Source of the DNA: Ligustrum vulgare | Taxonomy: Eukaryota > Streptophyta > Magnoliopsida > Lamiales > Oleaceae | DNA: 64,000 nt | Direction: 5' to 3' | Assembly (NCBI GenBank): GCA_963555705.1 | Contig: OY743174.1 | Location: 27,841,608-27,905,607 of the forward strand | Part shown: in pieces, positions 43,301 to 55,905 of the stretch | Layout: each line of letters starts with the position of its first letter | Numbering within the stretch: position 1 is the first letter of the stretch | The notes under the pieces: model-generated | Databases searched by the model: none | The model's input: only the letters and a program-made list of their open reading frames with translations | What the model was told of the DNA's origin: nothing | Program-made: the position numbers and the translations under genes

Positions 43301-45215
43301 TTCTTCTTTGGACTTCATTCGAAGGAACGTTATCTTAAAGTAAGACTAACCAAGTGTCCATATTAGGGTTTGCTGTCTTATGAATTGCAAAATAAGATCT
43401 TCATCACTTTGTGTAACTTCCCTTTCTAAGGGATTCAATAGGAGAGAATAATTTTCATTTTAATTTCATGTAACTTTTGATTTACAGTTATTACTTTTAT
43501 TTTTGTACTAAGCCTGCAGAGAAATTTCCTGCCATATTCTCGTCAAATTCTTTATTTGGAAGGTAATTTTTCTTCTTGCATTACCATTTTGCATAATCAT
43601 CATAAAGTTCTGCTGTTGTTATCTCTAACACATGAACCTTATGCAGATTCCCATATTTCTTGCCCTGCCTGATTATATCACTCCTTGCATTGCCTGTCAC
43701 TATTGCTTGCTTTTGGATCCCGGTATGTTTCTTCTACTTGTTCTTCTTCACGTTAGACACGTCATTAAATTTAACATCATGATATCACATTTATTTCTCT
43801 AGTTTTCTTTGCATTTTTAACCCAAATATTTGTAATAGAGTTCTTTTTCATGAGAATGTCCGACACATTGAACATTCAATGTTTTAATATTGATCGAAAA
43901 AATCCCAAAATGATTTCTTTAATTGCATTCCATGTTCAATAGGGAAACAAGGGGACAAGAGTCTAACATGAGGATTTCAACATTATGCTAAAATAAAGTC
44001 ATGCAATATGTGGTTGTATGAAAATTGATCACGTCTCCTCTTCATCTTCCCCATTTATAAGTTATAACATTTGTGATATTGCTGCATTGTTCCTTGACAA
44101 AACCTTGAACTGAATTTTTGTATGGAGGTTTTGATTAAACTCTGTGAACTGCAGGAAACATTGCATACACACAACTCGGAGAAGATATCATCTCAAAGTT
44201 CATTAGCTGCTCTGGAGTCTGCATCTCCCAGGTCTGATGATAAGGTGGATCTGAAGGAAGGAAGTGAAACAACTTCTAGAGATAGCCTCTTCAAGAACTG
44301 GCCCCTGATGTCATCCATCATAGTGTACTGTGTTTTCTCCCTTCGTGATATGGCTTACTCTGAGGTAAAGTAAATATAAAATTCCACTTAGTCCAAGTTT
44401 GCTTGTGTTGTGGCCTACGTCTAGATATTTGTTACTGATATTGACCTATTGTTCAGTTCTATTATGTTGGTTTGTATTTCGGTAGTAGCTAATTGTTCAA
44501 CGGTCTCTATGATGCGTACCATCTAACACTTGGTTAACAACTTAGCACGTCAACTGGAAATAAGTAATAAACTTCATATAATTAAAATTAATTAAACAAT
44601 CATGTCTAGGCAAAAAACATGAAGATAAAATTATTTTTTCACATTAACCCAATCTGGTGCTATGTAGTGTCATATATTGAAAGTATATTTAGGTTTTCTA
44701 AATAATCAATCATAAACTGTGTTTTGATGGTTATTTTGTTCCTCCACTCTTTTGTTTTCATGGCCATCTCATGAAAGTCCAATTTTCTTCAACAGATATT
44801 CTCATTATGGGCAGAGAGTCCCAGAAGGCTTGGAGGATTAAGTTATACAACTCAAGATGTTGGTGTAGTTCTTTCAATTTCAGGTTAAGTGCTATTACAT
44901 TTTGAGTTAATTCTATTATATTTCGTCTCATGTTCTTTAAGAATCAATAAAAATGTTTCTCCAGGTTAGGAAACAGAATCCAAGATAACTGATTTTTATG
45001 TGTGTGTGTGTCTGGGTGTGAAACTTACAAATGTAGAACCCTTAACAAGATTAGCATAATAAATGGTAGCATATGATCAGGAAGAATATTTTATTAATAT
45101 GTCTAAATGTTCTTGCTTCATGTCAATTATCAAGTATCCAACTTAGAACCAATTGCTTGCATGTAAGTAGGCCCACCTATCTGTTTTTGTTTGGTAATTT
45201 TTATTTATTTATTTA

Positions 45216-45300
<85 letters not shown>

Positions 45301-48300
45301 TTTTATTTTGTTTTATTTTTTTGGTGAGAATGGAACTTATGCACCCTATCCCCTTCCTTTAAAAACCCTAAATGCTCTGACCAGAGTAACTTGGTGCAAT
45401 ATTGTGACATTTCGCTTACCATCGTCATCTTTTGCTTTTTGGAGTTGAGAAGGATATAGATTTTTATTGTTGGTTAACGTAAATTAAATATGTTGGGGAT
45501 ACGATAATAAATAGATCAATAGTTTAACTTTCAAATGAATTTAAAATTACATAAATCTTACCCTCTCCAGATGTTTAAGCTTTCATGTAACGGGATGCTT
45601 GGGATGCTTTTACGTCGTATGAATAAGTCTCAATGCTCTGTCGGTGAAATGTTTCTGTTTAGATGTCGGTAATTTAATCATTCTCTTTAATTCATTGATG
45701 CTAAGATCTCTCCTTTTGTGCTATGAGTAATAAAATCATGTGGAACGGACATATGATTTTGACATTTGAAGAGAACGTGTCACTTAACTTTATGATATCT
45801 TATTTTTGGTCAAGCTAAAATGAAACATCAAAGTATCTTAACGCTTCAGTTTCATATATAACTAACTATTAAAACAATTCCCTAGTATGCTTATGGCTTG
45901 TAAATTTTCAGGTTTTGGCCTTTTAATTTTCCAGTCCTCTCTATATCCACTCGTGGAGAAAATTCTTGGACCTATCATGGTCTCTCGAGTTGCAGGAGTA
46001 AGCACTACAATCTTGCTAGCATCAGCAATATGTTTATCTAAAAGATGCAACATCCAGATTGTTCTATTGCTAATTTGAATAATTTTGTTTACGTTCTTAT
46101 GTGCTGCTTGCAGATTGTGTCAATACCATTACTGACAAGTTATCACTATATTGGCTTGCTATCTGGAATTTCCCTATCAGTACTATTAAATTGTGCATCA
46201 CTGGTGATGAATGTTCTATCTGTAAGTGATTTGTTGCTTTCAACGTTTTACCACTCATTCATAAAGTCAAGAATAGAACTATATGCCCCCCAGGGCACAT
46301 CCCTAGTGGCAAAGGTTGGGGATATACAAATGCTGGCAGCGTAGATGTCGTAAATTCAAATCCTCACAGGTTTTAATTTGCTAGGCAATTTGTTAGTCTA
46401 GTGGATGGTACCCAAATTCTGGCCAACTAGGGGTATAACTTGCGATACATCCTCTGCCAATCCCCAGTGCAGGAGCGGTGGGGGCGTCTAAGGTTGGCGT
46501 TCAACCTTTTAAGAATAGAACTACATACATAGTACATCATAACAACCAGGTGTCAGTCAGAAGTAGGTGCACCGTGCATGCCATTGCTGGAAATCCGAGA
46601 TTAGAACTAAAAGAGAACACACATTTTACGAAATATAATGGTATTAACAGCTGAGCCACAAGTACTGTAGAACCTCGAGCCGTCTTATATATGTGATGAA
46701 AGGAATACTGATTTTGATCTCCTTTCAATGTGAACTACTATATCTACATTCTCTGTATATGCGAAAGAAATAACCAATAAAATAGATTCATAAGTTTGAT
46801 ATCTTGTAAATAAAAATTTGATAGATTACGTAGACTATTTGTTAAAATTGGTGCACATTTCTAGAGTTCTCTATTTCTAGAATTCACTAGAGATTCTTGG
46901 GAAACAAGTAAATAATAAATAATCCTAGAATTCTCTAGACTACTTAGTAAAATAATAAAAAATCAGAATTAATCGGTACAACAAATCGAGAAACAAGGTA
47001 AAACACAGCTGGTGGAATTGACTGTTATCTCCTTGACAGCCCATATAGTCAATGACAAGTGTACACAATTCCAAGATCTATAAAGAAACTACAGAAGATG
47101 CAAGTGTAAATCTAGAAGTGCATGCCAGTGTTGAAAATGAAGAGTGTATTCATTAGTATACTCATCCTATCTGTTTAAGTTTAATGGAAGCATATATTTT
47201 CTGTATTCCTATTTCAATTCTGAACATTAACTACTCTTCGTTTTCATCAGATCTCCATTGTAACGGGTTTCTTCATATTGCAAAATAAAGCTGTGGTAAG
47301 TTTCTCTTGGATTGATCTTACAAAGCATTTTTTCCCTATCTAGCTTCACACTATTATGTACTTATTTTGTATACATACGATAACTGGATTCCTCTGACAT
47401 TACACGTACAGGATCAACACCAAAGAGGAGCTGCAAATGGTATTGCCATGACCTTGATGTCACTTTTTAAAGCTGCGGGCCCAGCAGGAGGAGGAACACT
47501 GTAAGTTGCTTTTTCCCACTTCGTTTCATCTATCAACATCTTTGAGATATGGTTGATTCGAAACAAAAGAATCGTTATAGTGAGCTTCTCATGGTGATTA
47601 ATTTATGGGGGTAGGCAAAAAGATAACATAATTTTGGACTAGTAAAAGGCTTGGGGTTCCTTTCATCCATTCCAAGTTAGCATTTTCAACCCAAGTATAA
47701 AGAAAATTTAAGTGAGATTGGGATATATTTATCAAGGACTCTTTAAACCAATAACATTATGCTTCTAGTCAACAAGTAGATGTAAATTTTTGTGTTTAGT
47801 TAAACATGAAAGTTGCAAATCATTAGCATCAACCTAAATCATTTTTAATGAAGAAATCATGGAGAACTTAGATATTCCACTTGCATTGGTTGGTAAATTT
47901 GAGAACTTCAATTTCGAACCAGTTCTACTCTTAAAGATGAAACACTGGTTCTATTTTTCTCTGTTTGATGTTCTTTATTTGAGAAAAAATTGTTTTAAAT
48001 AGTGATTGATATGATATCGTGTGGTTGAAAATGAAAGAAATGTTTTGAGTTTGTGTAGAATTTTTAAAATGTATGATTAAAATGGAGTACTGTAGAAAAA
48101 AGAGTCATTTTTAAATAATATCCATTGGTCACTGGTGCTTGGTTCAGTTCGATTCTCTATGTAACCAGGCTCCAACACCAATTTATATGATACAAAATTA
48201 TTGTCCGAGACTCCAAGATAAAATACACTTAACCCCTATTTGATGACCATTATAAATAGAAATTTGGGTAAAATGATTTTTTATAGAATATGTGGTTAAA

Positions 48301-51300
48301 AAGTAAAATATTTGATTTTGTGAATATGTGGTTTAAAATGTTTATGAGAAATAAAGAGTTTACTTTTAAAGGGAGTCAAACAGGGGCTTAATGTTATTAT
48401 AGTAGACAAATTAAATGAACTGGATAATGGTAAGAACTGTGGCATCTCCTAGGCCTTGCAGACCAGAAAAAAAATTATTATGCAAACTGACTCTGTGTTG
48501 TTTGTAGTCTACACAAGATACGAAATTTAACGTTCTAATCTATCCTTGTTTTCCAACTAATGCAGTTTTTCCTGGGCAGAGAAGCGTCTGGATGCTGACT
48601 TCCTTCCAGGTAGGTGTACTATGCTTATTGTGATATTATTATGCCTTGATGCTTGAAGATAATTTTTTTTTTTTTTTACTGTGGTTTAAGTTGTGTAAAC
48701 CAAAGTTTTCAAATCTGACCGAGGGAATGAACCTCAAAATGTAAAACATCAAAGAGTTAACCGGGTCAAGCCAGGAGTCAAAATAATTAATTAATTACAA
48801 ATACAATAATAGCTGATTATCCTGGTTGAACAGAACGATTCACAAGGTTTCATCCTGCTTTTCTAAGATTATTAGGCTATAACTCTTTGGTCGGGCTAGT
48901 GATGATCAAACATTGGTATTAAGTTGACCTCTTTACTAAGCATATTTAAATCTTTCGAGTGTAAACAAGACCTACGTAGAAACCGACGTGTGAGGTCTTG
49001 GATTTGAATCCCTTGAGCTTGTACAACAAATTGAATTTGGACTCTTTACATGAATCCAGGTTCTTTCCATCGTTATTTGCCGTGTTAGATTCAATTCTCT
49101 GGCATTGAAATTACCAATGCTGTAGGAAGGCTGAACAAGTTCTTTCTCCTGAACTAGACAAACAAAACCTTTGGTTTGTCTGTGATTCAGCTCTAGCTTA
49201 GTCTAGGGGTCATTGATTGTGTTCCTGGACGTAGCCTTGTGGCGTCCCGCAACAGATTGCAATTAAAATAAATTTGTTTATGGAATCTCACTCTCATTGT
49301 CATTGCCAACTTCCATGTCATTAGAATCAGGCAATCCCTGATTTTCAACTTGTGTTGGTTTGCCTGCTTTCATTTTGACATTGGGGTTAGCAACGTCCTC
49401 TTCATCTTGAATGACTTATGGTTCTTCTCATTTGAACTATTGTTAAGATTTGGATTTTGAGACGGGAAACTTGAGTATCTTGATAATAAATAAATTGACT
49501 CATAAATTGGTAAGTGGAAAACATGCTTAACCTTCTCGCCTCGAAAGAAGAGAGGTAATCCAATCCTCTAATCCAAATAGAAATCATCCCCTAAAAGGAG
49601 ATTATAACACTACTTGGACTGTCCAATATTAACAATGATCCTATGACATGAGTAATTGCATAAAAATCCTCAAGCTCCACATTTTCATGGTCATCCTTCA
49701 TGGTATTCATATAAACTTCTTTCTCATCTCCACCCATCTGTTTACTGGGAAATCCAAATATTCATCTCTTTCAAGGTAAAACCACTATCATCTTTTCCCT
49801 TATTACAAAGGTTCATCTATGATCAACCAAAATTATAGAGCATGAAATTCTTCCTCGAGAAATGCTCTAAACTTCAGTTATTGTACAGTTATCCACCTAT
49901 TTTAAATATGTAGTTCTGTGGTATGACAAGCATTTTATAATTATCTGAGATTTTGCTTTGGGAGGACAAGTAGATCGTTTATTGTGGATTATTTGAGCTA
50001 AAGATGTAGATGAACTGGGAGCCTTGGGGGGATTGAACATGGGAAAGCGGGTGGGTAAAACTAAAAGGCAAAGAAGGAGAAATGTTGTGAAGGTTGGTGC
50101 TGTCAAATGTGACAAGAAACAATCTCCCTATGAATTAGGTAGAGTTATCAGTCGCCCCTAGGGCACATCCCAATCGGCAAAGATTGGGGATTCACAAACG
50201 CTTGCAGAGTAGAGGTCGCAGGTTCGAATCCTCATAGAATTGAATTTGCTTGAATTTGTTAGACATTTTATTAGTTCAGTGGGTGTTACCCAAACTCTGA
50301 CTAGCTTAGGACATAACTTGTAATTTATATCCTCCACCAATCCTTAAGGTAAGGATGGTGGGGACACCTAAGATTGGTGTTCAGCCCTTTGAGGTAGAGT
50401 TATCAGCCCAAAGATTGCCTCACGATTCATTAATTAAGGAAGACTAGAAGTATTTATATAGTCAAAACTCTTTAATAGAGGTGTCAAAAAAGTCGTCGGC
50501 TCGTAAAAAGCTTGGCCCTAAGCTCGAAGAACCGAGCCAAGGCTCAAAGCACCACGGCTCGAGCTTGGTTGGCTCATGTTTTTTTCTTTTTGAATTACCA
50601 ATTTTTCCCGTGTTGATGGGCCAAATTGGCCCATGTTTTGGCCCCTGCAATCACAGGCAGTTACTTTAGATGCATGGAACACGAATCTGATGTGCTTTTT
50701 TGACGTTTTTCTTGTTCAAAATGTAACTGAATAAAGATTGATTTAACTAGTTACAAATTTCAGATCAAATTTGAAATTTGAAATTTTGGCACGTATTTTT
50801 AGGCTTGGCTCGAAGACGCTCGAGCCGGGCCTTAAAAATTTGGTCGAGCTTTGACTCGACTTGGCTTGAGCCAAAAAAAGCTCGAGCCTTGATGTTCGGC
50901 TCAGTTCTTTGATACACCTACTCTTTAAAAAACTTGAAATAATTAGTTTTGGGTGAGACTATTGTTGTTGCTATAAACTCAGTGCTTTGATTTGTTTAGT
51001 GCGAAGACTACTTTGTGTCTGAAAGTACAAGGTGCATGTCTAACATTTGATTATTAAAGAATATATGCGTTATTTTATATCGGAATGACAACTGAAAATA
51101 CTCAAATTCTAGCAGCTTGGTTCTTCTACTTGCACGTGCTGCATACATCTTTCTATAGTATATAATATTCTACACACTGTTCTATTAGGCTAATTGTGTT
51201 GTGAAATCTCCTTATCCAGCTAATTACAAGTGTTGATTACATGCAGGAGACCAAATGGTGTTCTTCATCTTGAATATAATTGCAGTAGTCGGAGTGCTGA

Positions 51301-51338
51301 TGACATTCAAACCATTTTTAGTGGAACGTACACGTTGA
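40372..51338 (+). CDS. ZIFL1: ZIFL family MFS transporter (zinc-induced facilitator-like), 17 exons
   Basis: Exons: 40372-40519, 40996-41036, 41485-41545, 41638-41740, 41848-41950, 42092-42145, 43004-43066, 43513-43562, 43647-43722, 44155-44364, 44796-44883, 45912-45997, 46114-46221, 47251-47295, 47412-47500, 48566-48609, 51247-51338. All introns are GT-AG and phases agree, giving 486 codons, close to the usual ~480 for the family. Diagnostic features are the N-terminal CPGCKVDQ cysteine motif, MFS motif [13 protein letters not shown] (residues 98-109), [20 protein letters not shown] (about 172-191), a hydrophilic central loop (about 236-285), [15 protein letters not shown], and [20 protein letters not shown]. 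About 12 membrane spans are expected. ZIFL proteins move zinc, potassium or auxin-related substrates at vacuolar or plasma membranes; the substrate here cannot be read from sequence. The symbol follows best resemblance; paralogue identity is uncertain. Confidence 0.93.
42573..42680. repeat. 54-bp tandem duplication in ZIFL intron 6
   Basis: Two units, 42573-42626 and 42627-42680, each starting GATTTCTACTTGATGG, differ at one or two bases. It is a recent local duplication. Confidence 0.9.
45216..45290. repeat. (ATT)n microsatellite in ZIFL intron 11
   Basis: About 23 uninterrupted TTA units, followed by TTTA repeats. The polytyrosine/polyisoleucine ORFs over it are artefacts. Confidence 0.95.
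46282..46510 (+). mobile_element. tRNA-derived SINE in ZIFL intron 13
   Basis: It is flanked by a perfect 13-bp target duplication AAGAATAGAACTA (46269-46281, 46511-46523). It contains an A-box-like TGGCAAAGGTTGG and a decayed B box (AATTCAAATCC). It is the same family as 50152-50391 and ends in a T-rich tail. 229 bp. Confidence 0.88.
48232..48387. mobile_element. Tourist-like MITE in ZIFL intron 15
   Basis: The ends ACCCCTATTTGAT and GTCAAACAGGGGC are inverted repeats flanked by TTA on both sides. Only 156 bp and non-coding. Same family as 900-1084. Confidence 0.7.
50152..50391 (+). mobile_element. tRNA-derived SINE in ZIFL intron 16
   Basis: A perfect 15-bp target duplication AGGTAGAGTTATCAG flanks it (50137-50151, 50392-50406). 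The internal pol III promoter has an A box (TCGGCAAAGATTGGG) and an intact B box GGTTCGAATCC at 50221-50231. It shares most of its 240 bp with the SINE at 46282-46510, and its B box is better preserved. Confidence 0.9.
50476..50920. mobile_element. hAT-type MITE in ZIFL intron 16
   Basis: The ends TAGAGGTGTCAAA and TTTGATACACCTA are inverted repeats, and an 8-bp target duplication CTCTTTAA is perfect (50468-50475, 50921-50928). This is diagnostic of hAT elements. The interior is rich in GGCTCGAGC-type inverted motifs on both sides, and there is no transposase. Confidence 0.88.
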
Positions 51339-51479
51339 GTACAAGATTGATCGTTGTTTTCCACATGTATTCCATCTTCACATCAGAATTAATTTCTTAA
51401 AAAACAACAATATATTGGATTAATTTGTTGAAATTGTGTGCGAAAATTGTACTTATTGATTCCTACAAGTGTATGTAGT

Positions 51480-51793
51480 CCATATGATCAATGGTCAGGG
51501 CAGAGCCAAGAATTCCACACTGGGGGTGAAAATTTTGGGGGTGGAGGGCGGAGGTTCCCCTCCCGGGGAGTCCCAAAATTTTTTTGAATTAAAAGGATTG
51601 AAATTGACGATTTTTAATACAAAAAAAAAAGAAGACATATTAGATTAATAGATCAAAAATTTATTTAAGAATTTAATAAGCGAAATGAAGTTCAAAATGT
51701 ATAATGCAATTAAAAAAATAATAATAAAATAAAATTGAGCCTTATTTATTTGGGGATAAGTTGGATTTATTGTCTTGGTCTTTATAGTTATAA
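51480..51793. other. 3' flank of ZIFL gene
   Basis: Contains GGGCAGAGCCAAGAATT followed by a G-rich stretch (GGGGGTGGAGGGCGGAGG), a motif common in dispersed plant repeats. No gene is seen. The ZIFL transcript probably ends before 51480. Confidence 0.4.
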
Positions 51794-51820
51794 TTAGTTT
51801 TACACCTGTGCATCGCACAG
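51794..51820 (-). mobile_element. Helitron-type 3' terminus
   Basis: The minus strand reads CTGTGCGATGCACAG, a perfect hairpin, then GTGTAAAACTAA, ending CTAA (CTRR) before T. The first bases inside match the other Helitron 3' ends here. The element would extend to the right; its 5' end was not found. Confidence 0.65.
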
Positions 51821-52232
51821 ATATATTTGATTGACAATGTATAATTAATTGATACTGAACAATGAGAAAAAATTAATAAAAAGTAACAACAGAGAGTAGT
51901 AGTAGTAGTAGTAGTAGTAGTACCATTTTCAAAATTATTACAAATTATGGAAAATGTGGTTCAATGAGAATCATATGATACACAACATGATCAGATGTAA
52001 TGTAATCAATCAATTTGGGGAAGAACGGCTTAGATTGTAGATCCTTCTCGTGTTTCTACACCATTATAGGAATATACAACAAGCTGATAATGAGATTTGA
52101 ATAGATGTTGATTATCTCTTATTAACTCCCCTACTCTTTCCATGGGAATGATAGAGCATTAAAAAAAAAAAAAAAAAAAAAAAGGAATCATGATCCGACT
52201 GGGGAAATGAATTGTCTCGTTACAAACACTAA

Positions 52233-52773
52233 GGCTGTGTTTGATACAGCTTGATTTGCCTGAAAAATATCAAATCGTGAAAAATATTTTCCACCTTTTG
52301 CATTTGATTGGTGTTTGATTGACAAAATTTGTATTGGAAAATGTTTTCTTAGGTACAATCATTTAAAACACAACTACCTCATTTGCCTTGAAAATATTTT
52401 CTTACGTATTTGCTGAGAAAACATTTTTCACCTAAGGTGAAAAATTCTTTTGCGTCACGTTTGATCATTTTTGTTGTTGATAATTGACTTATTTTTTTTT
52501 AGAAATTAACATTATTATTATCAAGTACAAATGAATGAAAATTTTTTAAAAAAACATTTAATTAAAATAGTTAAATTTTGATTTATTTGCCACGGAGAAT
52601 AATGTCAATCAAACAACAAAACTAGGAAAATCTCCCACTTTTTCACCTGAAAAATTAATCTAATCAAACACTTCCTCCAATTGACATTTTTCAGGAAAAT
52701 AATTTCCAAACAAATCAATTTTTTAAAAATATTTCTTACCATTTATTTTCCATCTTTTCAATCAAATACAGCC
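52233..52773. mobile_element. hAT-like MITE, GGCTGTGTTTGAT family
   Basis: The ends GGCTGTGTTTGATAC and, inverted, GGCTGTATTTGATTG match. The interior shows further inverted similarity (GAAAAATATTTTCC-type motifs). No target duplication is clear. 541 bp, non-coding. Confidence 0.6.
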
Positions 52774-53345
52774 AAAAGTCTAAATTTATATACAACTTAG
52801 TGCAAAGTTTGCTATAAACGACATATAAATTTTGCTTGCATTATCCACATAATTACTATAAAAAATCGACTTTCTACTGGAATGTGCCTAATTATAATGG
52901 CGATTTTTCCCTTCAACTACGGGTCAACCTAAAGTTCCTTTCTAGGAGGCCGATCATCTTGTGATCTTCATTTTGAAAATCTGTAGTGGCAAAGTGGACG
53001 TACTCTCACGTTGTGGATCAACCACTATCAATATGTATGTTTGCTTTACGTTTTCTTATTTTTGACAGCTTATCACTACATATCAAATCCATTTGAAACT
53101 TTCCATACATACATTATGAAACCAACATGACGTTAACTAAAAAAGTTTTATATAAACTCTTCTTCACAATAACTGAAGAAAACAAACCTATGCCAATCAC
53201 TGGGGACATAAGGAGTTTCAAGCCTTTCAACTTAAATTCCTTTTTAAAACCTTGAAATTATCTCGCAGTACAAACACAAATTACAAAGAACTGAACTTTT
53301 TTACTACTATTTCAAGTTTTTAACTATGCAAATTCTTGTTGAGTT

Positions 53346-53405
53346 TCATTTAAGGCCACATCGAACCCCACCGGGCTTAATCATAATGTAACCCTCTTCC
53401 ACTTC
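53346..53405 (-). pseudogene. Exon-like fragment, possible thioredoxin reductase piece
   Basis: Downstream of a TTTGCAG acceptor the frame reads EVEEGYIMIKPGGVRCGLK then stops. DGY-V-KPG is the segment that follows GQLEL in NADPH-thioredoxin reductases, so this may be the next exon after the 55322-55500 fragment. The match is short and the call is tentative. Confidence 0.4.
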
Positions 53406-54262
53406 CTGCAAAACAAAATCAACAACATAAAATATTGAAATACCAAATAACTACTTCAATTTCTTCCTTTACAAAAATAAAAAAATATTCAAGAACTCAA
53501 AAATTTCAAAAGGGTTATTAAATATTTAAATAAAAATTTGAAATATAAGTATACATATACATAACATGGAAGCAACTAAGTGCCGGGAAGGAAGATGTGG
53601 GGTTTTTGGTGTACTTCCTTGTAAGCATGGGGGCAATATGGGGAAATATGTAAAAGATGTGATGGCGACTGGAATCCAGCTAGGTGTGAGGTTTTATAAG
53701 GCGGTGTACCTGAAAATGAAAAATGACAAGTTAGCACAATTTAAAAGTATATCAAAACACAATTCAAAAAGTAGCATTTCATGTAATACAGACATTTAAG
53801 CCTGTGAAAATTTTCTAATCCTGCAAAAGTACTTTTAAATTCAATGATTCATATAATATCTTGTAGTGGCTTTGCTGATATTAGAGAAATCGAATCCATA
53901 TAAAATCCTGTGAATCAAAGGCTAAAGCTTCTATGGTAATTTTTCCCTCATGTAGTTGCTGGCCTTCCCAAGTAAGCTTTCCTTGCTTGGGTGTAAATAA
54001 TTAGAATATATATTTTCCCAAAACCAAAGTGTAATGCTTTGCTGAAATGGTTAATAATGAAAAGTGAGGTCTTTTAATTCCAAATCTATCTTGCAGCATC
54101 TCAATCTTAAACATCCCCATCGTCATATTTAACTAAGTAGGTACTATTATGGACGAGAAATATATAACTAATCCACTAAGATAAAAAATAGAAAAAAAAA
54201 TAAAAAATAAAAATTACAAAGGACAAGTTATCTGGCAACATCATAGAGCTTATAGAACTTAC

Positions 54263-54316
54263 AAAAACAGTCATGTCAGCGATACTTTGTTTTAAATTCT
54301 GAGGGTCGTGCCCATC
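54263..54316 (-). pseudogene. Heat-shock-factor-binding-protein-like exon fragment
   Basis: A 54-base segment bounded by TTGCAG and GTAAGT reads DGHDPQNLKQSIADMTVF. Plant HSBP proteins begin MDGHD...KQS-ADMTVF, and the exon border after VF fits. The next exon (the coiled coil) was not found nearby, so this is an isolated captured exon. Confidence 0.7.
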
Positions 54317-55321
54317 CTGCAAGAAAAGAAAGTAGGACACTGCATAATTATTGAATAGAAATAATGTTCATATATCTACTGCCATGAAAAATATTGAAAA
54401 AGAAAGTAACAATCAATCCAATCAGATTGACGCAACATTGAAATATAGCAAAGATTTTTAGTTAAAACAGATTGTATTGGGGTCGTGAGCAATACCCAAA
54501 CAAACATGTAAACTGAACAGAGAAGGAAAAAAAAGAAATGTTCTACCAACATGGACCACTCTGAAGTACAACACCAACCTACCAAAAGGACATATTGCAA
54601 GTTTGCAAGCCTTTGCTAACAAACAAAAATAGCACCCAGGTTCTCGTAAGTATGGGACATAATTCAAAATGAAGTTTTTACTTTAGATTCTACTATTACA
54701 TTCTAGATTTTGCTGCATGGGCTTGCTACACTGTCGGATACATCCATAAATCATCCACATTGCAAGGACAGTCACTAAATACTGCATTATTTCAGGGAAA
54801 ATTCTTACGATGCTTTTTGAAACATAAATAAAACCTCCTCCAAATCTAACCGGTAAACCTTATAAATATTCAATCAACTAACCAGCATTAAGTATAATAC
54901 TTCATATCTCTTTATAATTTTAGTTCTGATGTAATGCGATGCGACAAAATAAAATTCATAAAATTTCAAACTACCTTCTAGATGGTCATGAAATGAAGTA
55001 CAACTATTTTACACCACTATTGCCTAAATCATAAATCATAAAGCCTTAGCTATTTCCATAGAATCCCCCAATGTGTAGCAGTGCCAGTGAACATGTAATT
55101 GCAAGAAATGAGCCACCAAAAGCAATATACACCTCTATTTATGCTAATGCACAACATTCGACTTTTCTAGACCTGAATTCCATTTTGAGTTAAACTCTAC
55201 TTTATCCTCAAGAACTCACCCTTCTTTTTCTAGAAATAACCATTACAAAAATCATATTAAATAAGAAATTGTTCAAATTCAATGTCATATAAATTGTTTG
55301 AAAAATTAAAAAAGAATCCAC

Positions 55322-55500
55322 CTCTAGCTGCCCGTCCAAAAACTTGGTTGCCGGCACGTGTCCGATCTTAAAAAACAAACCAGAAATGTTCAAATCAGTA
55401 ACCTCCCCACTTACCACATTCTTTACCTTCAAACCCCCCAAAGACCTCTCTCCGTACGCCTATGTCACCTTGGAATTCCACAAGACTTCAATCTTTGGGT
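55322..55500 (-). pseudogene. NADPH-thioredoxin reductase (NTRA/NTRB-type) exon fragment
   Basis: The frame reads PKIEVLWNSKVT, a TAG stop (55460-55462), then [20 protein letters not shown] and [13 protein letters not shown], closely matching the plant cytosolic/mitochondrial NTR segment between the NADPH and FAD domains. The family's [13 protein letters not shown] has V for E here. All upstream catalytic parts (FAD and NADPH motifs, CAVC site) are missing. It ends at GAG followed by GTGGAT, a possible splice donor. Confidence 0.85.
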
Positions 55501-55760
55501 TTGATTTAGGGCTTCTCGTTTTGTTTTGTATTGCAATTGGAAGTTCGAGAGAGAGAGAGAGTTTTGGGTGGTTGAGACTGCGTTTGTGACTTCGACTGCG
55601 TGAAGCTTGAGATTGCGACGGCGGATTGAAGAGAGGCAGCCGATTTCTGGGAAGGCTTAGGGCCTGAGGCTGAATGGGTCGATGGTTGAGATGGAGATGA
55701 TGATCGATGAAAAATGATTTTAGGTTGGGAGAGATTGGGAATGGAGATGGAATACGTTTG
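55501..55760 (-). other. 5'-leader-like, pyrimidine-rich sequence upstream of the NTR fragment
   Basis: The minus strand is rich in CTCTCTCT and CCATCTCC with short ORFs only. It looks like a gene leader or promoter attached to the captured fragment, but no start-to-domain frame was found. Confidence 0.35.
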
Positions 55761-55878
55761 GGGAAAAAAAATAATTAACCACCCACTAACAAAAACCCCC
55801 CATTTTAGTAAACGTGGAAAATTGAAAAAATAAAAAACTGAATTTTTTGAAAATTAAAGATCCTGTTAAAATTTAGAA

Positions 55879-55905
55879 CTAGTTTCATACCATGCGATGC
55901 GCACA
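55879..55905 (-). mobile_element. Second Helitron-type 3' terminus
   Basis: The minus strand ends with GTGCGCATCGCATGG, then TATGAAACTAG at 55879, followed by T. The adjacent ACATATTTAATTGACAAAGTAT (in part) matches the terminus at 51794. It would belong to an element lying to the right. Confidence 0.6.

Noticed and set aside
45191..45448. Polyisoleucine/polytyrosine ORFs
   Set aside because: They translate an (ATT)n microsatellite within an intron.
53566..53799. 77-residue plus-strand ORF starting MEATKCREGRCG
   Set aside because: No recognised family, opposite to the captured exons, and no supporting splice or promoter signals; left unannotated.
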